NCBI RefSeq assembly: GCF_042956465.1
Contig: NZ_JBIBGL010000013.1
Coordinates: forward strand, 310,001 to 374,000
Direction: 5' to 3'
Source: Embleya sp042956465
GTDB lineage: Bacteria > Actinomycetota > Actinomycetes > Streptomycetales > Streptomycetaceae
Length of the DNA: 64,000 nt
Shown here: piece after piece, positions 59,836-64,000 of the stretch
Layout: each line of letters starts with the position of its first letter
Position numbering within the stretch: position 1 is the first letter of the stretch
The notes under the pieces: model-generated
What the model was told of the DNA's origin: nothing
Seen by the model: only the letters and a program-made list of their open reading frames with translations
Database searches by the model: none
Translations under genes and position numbers: made by a program

Positions 59836-60711
59836 ATGAACGGCACAGCGTGGGGCCTGACCGGTCCCGAATTCCTCAAGCTCTACGGCGGCCTGCTCGC
59901 CGGCCTGATCGTCCTGGCGATCGTGTTCCGGATCGTGATGGCCTGGGCGATCCGGGGCCAGGCGAACCGGGCGCCGCTCGGCGCATACGACGCCGCCTAC
60001 CTGGCAGGCGGACCCGTCCGGGTCGCCGAGACCGCGGTGGCCTCGCTGATCACCGAGGGATACGTACACGTCCAGCGCGCCGGGCAGGTCACCGCCGCCA
60101 CCGGGTCACGGCCGACCGAGCCGGTCGCGGCGGCCGTGATGGACTGCGTGCGCACCACCCGGGGCACCCGGCTCGCACTGTTGCGGGCCTGGAGCCGCAG
60201 CAGCATGCTCGCCGAGATCGAGGACAGCCTGGTCGAACGCGGCCTCGTGCACTCCCGGTTGGCCCGACGGATCGGCAAGGTGCCACCGCGGCTGATGCTC
60301 GTGCTCGGCCTGGTGGGCATCGCCCGCTTCGTCAACGGCCTGGCACACAGCAGGCCGATCGGATTCCTGGTCCCGCTGATCGTGCTCACGTTTGTCATCG
60401 CGGGCATCCTCAGCACGCCGTTCCGGGCCACCCGCGCGGGGCGCAGGGCACTGCGCGACCTGACCACGCAGCTGCGTGCGGACCGCCGCTCCGGCGTCCT
60501 GGTCGGCGCCGGTGCGCTGGCGGGCCTGTTCACGGTGGCCTGCCTGGGCCTGGCCGCGCACCCCGACCCGGATGCCAGGACGGCACTGGTGGCCTACGGC
60601 GGCAGCAGCGGTGGCGGCGGCGGAGACGGCGGCGGCGGAAGCAGCTGTGGCGGGGGAAGCAGCTGCGGTGGTGGCGGCGGTTGTGGCGGTGGCGGCGGCT
60701 GCGGCGGCTGA
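59836..60711 (+). CDS. TIGR04222 membrane protein with Cys/Gly-rich tail
   Basis: A 291-residue integral membrane protein of the TIGR04222 ('near_uncomplex') type. One membrane helix lies at ~15-38; a cytoplasmic domain carries 'GAYDAAYLAGGPVRVAETAV' and 'ASLITEGYVHV'; two or three more helices lie at ~150-240. It ends in about 30 residues of only Gly, Ser and Cys ('SSCGGGSSCGGGGGCGGG' in part; four Cys). GGGAGG precedes ATG 59836. In other actinobacteria this family often neighbours DUF692 (MNIO) enzymes, which modify cysteines of precursor peptides; none is beside it here. Role unknown. Confidence 0.85.
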   Translation: MNGTAWGLTGPEFLKLYGGLLAGLIVLAIVFRIVMAWAIRGQANRAPLGAYDAAYLAGGPVRVAETAVASLITEGYVHVQRAGQVTAATGSRPTEPVAAAVMDCVRTTRGTRLALLRAWSRSSMLAEIEDSLVERGLVHSRLARRIGKVPPRLMLVLGLVGIARFVNGLAHSRPIGFLVPLIVLTFVIAGILSTPFRATRAGRRALRDLTTQLRADRRSGVLVGAGALAGLFTVACLGLAAHPDPDARTALVAYGGSSGGGGGDGGGGSSCGGGSSCGGGGGCGGGGGCGG

Positions 60712-61072
60712 ACCGGGGGATCCGTACCCATCCGTGCGCCGTACGGCTCCGAATCCTGTCCATGAGGATGCGGAAGCGGCACGGCGCACGCGATGGGTCG
60801 GGCCACGACGAACACGATCGGCCCGGCGGAATCGGGGACGGCGGCGGAGCCGACCCGACCGCCGGGCTCCGTGTGCTTCCGCCGCGGCGCGCGATGCGCC
60901 CGGGCGCTACGCCTTGGTGACGAGCATCCCGCGAAGCCGTTGCCGCGCAGCGCCGATTGCCCGAACTCGACCGGAACCGGCTTGCGTTCGCGGGGGCTAC
61001 CACGGGTGGGGCTTCCACGAGGACGGTTGCCGCGCAGGTGCCGCCGCGGCGCACGCGCCCGGCGGGCGGTGG
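60712..61072. other. Intergenic / decayed 5' part of DUF1365 gene
   Basis: 361 bp. The left part is the space after the TIGR04222 gene. From ~60950 rightwards, weak DUF1365-like text appears in shifting frames ('STRTVAAQVPP', 'GRAVVTVTGDAN'-like), so the 5' part of the pseudogene probably lies here but is not readable as a gene. Confidence 0.4.
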
Positions 61073-61555
61073 TCACCGTGACCGGCGACGCAAATCCCGG
61101 GCGCGGGTGTTCGGTTACGTGTTCAACCCGCTGTCGCTCTACGGGTGCCGCGACCGCACCGGCGCACCCGCGTGTGTGGTGGCCGAGGTGCACGACACCC
61201 ATGGCGGCCGGCACGCGTATGTACTGCGCACCGACGGTCGGGGAAGAGCCACGATCGAAAAAGGGTTCTACGTTTCGCCGTTCCTCCCCGTGTCGGGCAG
61301 CCGTCGACCGATCTGCCCGAGTCGGACGGGGACTCGGCGGCGACGGTCACGTTGCACCATCCGGGTGCGCGGCCGTTTGTGGCTCGGGTGCGAGGGGAGC
61401 GGGCCCATACACGGTGCGATCCCCTGCCCGGACCCGACCCTGCGCCACCCGGTGGCGTCGCGCCTCGACATGGCGCGGATCCGCCGGGCGTGGCGTCGGT
61501 TCGGGGCTGTGCGGCACCCGCGGAGCGGCACAGGACTGGAGGGAGTCTGCGTTGA
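61073..61555 (+). pseudogene. DUF1365-family gene, frameshifted
   Basis: Two frames carry consecutive parts of a DUF1365 protein. 61101-61298 reads 'RARVFGYVFNPLSLYGCRDR', 'VVAEVHDTHGGRHAYVLR' and 'IEKGFYVSPFLPVSG'. The text then shifts frame near 61296-61302 to 'STDLPESDGDSAATVTLHHP' and 'RPFVARVRGERAH', ending at TGA 61553-61555. A second shift just before 61101 separates the upstream 'VVTVTGDAN' segment. DUF1365 genes normally sit between an FAD-dependent oxidoreductase and a cyclopropane-fatty-acid synthase gene; only the latter remains. The original stop still overlaps the next start. A real frameshift or a sequencing error are both possible. Confidence 0.72.
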
Positions 61556-62808
61556 GTGTGATCGAGGTTGCCCCGACTCGGATCGACCCGGTGCGCTGGC
61601 CGGACGTGGCCGAGGTGCCCAGGCGGCCGGTGCGTGCGGCGGCCGCCCGGTTCCTGTTCGAGCGGGCGGTGGCACGGTTGCCGCTACGTGTGTGGATCGA
61701 CGGTGCGGTGTTCGGGAGCGGCGGCGCGGCGGCGCCCCGGATGCGGATCGTCCGGCCGGAGGCGTTCTTCAACCGGGTCGGCGCGGGCGGGCTGATCGGT
61801 TTCGGTGAGGCGTATCAGGCGGGCGACTGGGAGGCCGACGACCTGACCGCCGTGCTGACCGTGTTCGCGTCCCGGGTGAGCACGCTGATCCCGCCCGCAC
61901 TACAGCGACTTCGTCCCGTGGTGGTGCCCCGGATGCCGCGTTCGCAGCGCAATACCGTGGCGGGTGCCAAGCGCAACATCCATCGGCACTACGACCTGTC
62001 GAACGAACTGTTCGCGACGTTCCTGGACGAGTCGATGGCCTATTCGTCCGCGGTGTTCGAGCAGGGTGCGGACGGCGGCCCCAGGGCCGTGGAGGACGCG
62101 CTGACCGAGGCGCAACACCGCAAGATCGACCGCCTGCTCGACCTCGCGGACGTCGGTCCGGGCACGCGCGTGCTGGAAATCGGCACCGGGTGGGGCGAGT
62201 TGGCCCTGCGCGCGGCCGAACGGGGTGCCCACGTGCACACCATCACCATCTCGGCCGAGCAGCGCGACCTGGCGATCGAGCGGATCGCCAGGGCCGGTCT
62301 CGCCGACCGGGTCGAGGTCGAACTGTGCGACTACCGCCAAGTGCGCGGCACCTACGACGCGATCGTCAGCGTGGAGATGATCGAGGCGGTGGGCGAGGAG
62401 TACTGGCCGATCTACTTCGGCGTGCTGGACCGACGGCTCGCGCCGGGCGGACGGGTCGCGCTCCAGTCGATCACCATGCCGCACGACCGCATGGTGGCCA
62501 GTCGGGCCACGTACACCTGGATCCACAAGTACATCTTCCCGGGCGGCCTGATCCCCTCCGACGACGCGGTGCGCAAGGCGACCGCCGCCACCCGGCTGCG
62601 GGTTGCCGACAGCAGGTCGTACGGCCTGCACTATGCCGAGACGCTCCGGTTGTGGCGCGAGCGGTTCAACCGACGCGCGGACGAGGTGGAGGAGTTGGGC
62701 TTCGACCACGTGTTCCGGCGCATGTGGAACCTGTATCTGTCCTGGTCCGAGGCGGGTTTCCGGTCCGGCTACCTGGACGTGCGGCAATATCTGCTGATGG
62801 AGGCATGA
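61552..62808 (+). CDS. Cyclopropane-fatty-acyl-phospholipid synthase-family methyltransferase
   Basis: A 418-residue SAM-dependent enzyme that methylates or cyclopropanates unsaturated acyl chains. TTG 61552 is chosen because GGAGGGAG lies six bases upstream and its TTGA overlaps the preceding stop; GTG 61558 is the alternative. Family text: 'KRNIHRHYDLSNELFATFLD', 'MAYSSAVFE', SAM loop 'RVLEIGTGWGELALRAAERG', 'YDAIVSVEMIEAVGEEYWPI' and 'IHKYIFPGGLIPS'. All are intact although the upstream partner is frameshifted. Likely acts on membrane lipids. Confidence 0.94.
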   Translation: MSVIEVAPTRIDPVRWPDVAEVPRRPVRAAAARFLFERAVARLPLRVWIDGAVFGSGGAAAPRMRIVRPEAFFNRVGAGGLIGFGEAYQAGDWEADDLTAVLTVFASRVSTLIPPALQRLRPVVVPRMPRSQRNTVAGAKRNIHRHYDLSNELFATFLDESMAYSSAVFEQGADGGPRAVEDALTEAQHRKIDRLLDLADVGPGTRVLEIGTGWGELALRAAERGAHVHTITISAEQRDLAIERIARAGLADRVEVELCDYRQVRGTYDAIVSVEMIEAVGEEYWPIYFGVLDRRLAPGGRVALQSITMPHDRMVASRATYTWIHKYIFPGGLIPSDDAVRKATAATRLRVADSRSYGLHYAETLRLWRERFNRRADEVEELGFDHVFRRMWNLYLSWSEAGFRSGYLDVRQYLLMEA

Positions 62809-63039
62809 CCGGAGGCGGGGGCCGCCCGGCTGCCGGGGCGGCGCGCGGTGCGGGACTCCCTCACCGGGTCCTCGGAAGTTGAGGGCTTCCCCTGAAGTGC
62901 CGGGAGTGGCACACGTGATCTGCTGGGGTCGTGGACGAGGATCCGCTCCGGTCGGCCGTCGCGGGGGTGTGGCCGGGTGGAGCGGTGATTCGACGTCCGC
63001 AGTGGCGAAGGAGTCGGTACGACCGGCTCCTCGCGAGGA

Positions 63040-63073
63040 AAGGCCCCGACCGGGAAATCCCGGTCGGGGCCTT
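63040..63073. terminator. Perfect 16-bp terminator hairpin
   Basis: AAGGCCCCGACCGGGA (63040-63055) pairs perfectly with 63058-63073 across an AA loop, with TT at its 3' end on plus and TTCCTC on minus. It can end both converging transcripts. Confidence 0.9.
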
Positions 63074-63147
63074 CGTTCGCGACGAGTGGCCACGGCCTTC
63101 CAGGGGTCGGCCGCCGGTGCTCGCGCCGCGGGCGCGGCTCCGGAGCA

Positions 63148-63219
63148 CGCTCGTCTCGGTGCATGACTCGGTGCTTGGCTCGACGTTCGTCTCAGCGTTC
63201 GTCTCGGCGCTTGTCTACC
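63148..63219. repeat. Six-unit degenerate 12-bp tandem repeat
   Basis: Consecutive 12-mers: CGCTCGTCTCGG, TGCATGACTCGG, TGCTTGGCTCGA, CGTTCGTCTCAG, CGTTCGTCTCGG, CGCTTGTCTACC. The best pair differs at one position. The repeat ends 71 bp from the mshC stop codon. Confidence 0.75.
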
Positions 63220-63290
63220 GGGTGGTCGGCCCGGTCTTCGGGACTCGCTGCTCGGTCGCGCTGTTCCGCCGCGGGTGGTCGACCCTCGGG

Positions 63291-64000
63291 TCAGAGGGCC
63301 ACGCCGAGGATCGCGTCCAGGGCGCGTGAGGCCACGCCCGGGGCGGACATGTCGTCGCCGCCTTCGGCGAGTTGCCGGGCCGCCCACGCGTCCATCGCGG
63401 CCAGTGCACCGGGCGCGTCCAGGTCGTCGGACATGCGTTCGCGGATCGTGGCGAGCAGTTCGGTGGTGTCCGGCCCGTCCGGGCGGCCGACCGCCGCGCG
63501 CCAGGTCGCGAGCCGGGTCTGGGCGTCCGCGAGGACATCGTCGGTCCATTCCCAGTCGCTGCGGTAGTGGTGGGCCAGCAGCACCAGGCGAATCGCCATC
63601 GGGTCCACGCCTTCGCGGCGCAGCTTGGACACGAACACCAGGTTGCCGCGCGACTTGGACATCTTCTCGCCGTCCAGCGCGACCATGCCGGCGTGCACGT
63701 AGACCTTCGCGTACGGCACCTCGCCGGTGACCACATGCGCGTGCGACGCACCCATCTCGTGGTGCGGGAAGACCAGGTCGCTGCCGCCGCCCTGCACGTC
63801 GAAGCCCATGCCCAGGTACTTGAGCGCGATCGCCACACACTCGATGTGCCAGCCGGGCCGGCCCGCGCCGAAGGACGCGTCCCAGGACGGCTCGCCGGGC
63901 CGCGCCGCGCGCCACAGCAGCGGGTCGAGCGGGTCCTTCTTGCCCGCCCGCTCCGGGTCGCCGCCGCGCTCGCCGAAGATCTCCAGCATCCGGGCGGCGG
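63291..64000 (-). CDS. mshC: MshC, cysteine:GlcN-Ins ligase (3' part)
   Basis: The C-terminal ~236 residues of the mycothiol biosynthesis ligase, which joins cysteine to glucosaminyl-inositol with ATP; the gene start lies beyond the window. It is a class I cysteinyl-tRNA synthetase relative. The sequence has the zinc/Cys-site text 'PGWHIECVAIALKYLG', 'GGGSDLVFPHHEMGASHAHV', the KMSKS loop in 'GEKMSKSRGNLVFVSKL', and the C-terminal 'LDAPGALAAMDAWAARQLAE' helical bundle. MshC rather than CysS is favoured by the short C-terminal domain and its wording. Mycothiol is specific to actinobacteria, which supports the assignment of the organism. Confidence 0.93.
   Translation of the reverse strand, partial: AARMLEIFGERGGDPERAGKKDPLDPLLWRAARPGEPSWDASFGAGRPGWHIECVAIALKYLGMGFDVQGGGSDLVFPHHEMGASHAHVVTGEVPYAKVYVHAGMVALDGEKMSKSRGNLVFVSKLRREGVDPMAIRLVLLAHHYRSDWEWTDDVLADAQTRLATWRAAVGRPDGPDTTELLATIRERMSDDLDAPGALAAMDAWAARQLAEGGDDMSAPGVASRALDAILGVAL

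Larger units (their letters stand above)
62809..63290. other. Convergent intergenic region
   Basis: 482 bp between converging genes (CFAS-like, plus; mshC, minus). It contains the strong terminator at 63040-63073 and a six-unit degenerate 12-bp tandem repeat at 63148-63219. Frames through it translate to repetitive text without a family. No gene is supported. Confidence 0.65.

Noticed and set aside
1..64000. Secondary-metabolite gene cluster
   Set aside because: The ligase, carboxylase, methyltransferase and exporters are scattered, and there is no PKS, NRPS, terpene synthase or RiPP core enzyme.

Overview
High-GC actinobacterial chromosome segment. Two chaplin genes, a class-E sorting signal (LAETG), a mycothiol-pathway gene (mshC) and a PAS-GGDEF-EAL protein point to the Streptomycetaceae or a close relative. 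Starts are often GTG and operons are often joined by ATGA/GTGA overlaps. There is no phage, IS element, CRISPR array or rRNA. It looks like ordinary chromosome with some decaying genes.

Layout. 1-9.1 kb is a CoA-thioester catabolic block: acyl-CoA carboxylase beta (cut by the window edge) and alpha subunits, an AtuA/DUF1446 protein, an acyl-CoA dehydrogenase, a membrane-anchored esterase and an acyl-CoA ligase. The set resembles acyclic-terpene or branched-chain acid degradation. 9.3-16 kb (minus) holds a DUF6745 protein with a small partner, a LuxR-type two-component system and the c-di-GMP protein. 16.5-23.2 kb has an ADP-ribosylglycohydrolase, tRNA-Thr(GGT), a lone STM4013-like hydrolase, and a tightly packed operon: NrtR-type Nudix protein, J-domain/degenerate kinase, vWA protein and divergent PurA-like enzyme, behind a tandem palindromic operator. 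This operon is the best candidate for an uncharacterised system. 23.5-26.8 kb has etfBA, a truncated PIN (VapC) toxin remnant and a short-chain dehydrogenase.

27-34.5 kb has a repeat-stalk surface protein, two DMT-type membrane proteins, a LysR/EamA pair, and an amidohydrolase divergent from a second LysR gene. 34.7-39.3 kb has three overlapping AIM24-family genes divergent from a MoxR/CoxE pair. 39.3-46 kb has a methyltransferase, an enoyl-CoA hydratase remnant, a YbaK deacylase, an FMN reductase, a membrane-fused EEP phosphatase-like protein, an MFS exporter and a SUKH-like protein. 46-54 kb has a secreted LVIVD-repeat protein, a LysR regulator, a fatty acid desaturase, an MFS exporter and a convergently overlapping peptide-binding lipoprotein. 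54.3-64 kb has a baeRF release-factor-like protein, a DUF5703 protein, the two chaplins (one with a sigma-BldN-like promoter), an M20 peptidase, a TIGR04222 membrane protein with a Cys/Gly tail, a frameshifted DUF1365 gene coupled to a cyclopropane-fatty-acid synthase-like gene, and the 3' part of mshC.

How they fit together: acyl-CoA ligase, acyl-CoA dehydrogenase, carboxylase, AtuA and ETF can form one electron-linked acyl-CoA degradation route. Nudix and ADP-ribosylglycohydrolase genes suggest local ADP-ribose/NAD chemistry. Chaplins and the c-di-GMP enzyme belong to the developmental programme. Several remnants show gene loss. Short degenerate repeats with a 12-bp period occur in at least three intergenic regions. 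All functional statements come from reading the sequence; no database search was run.
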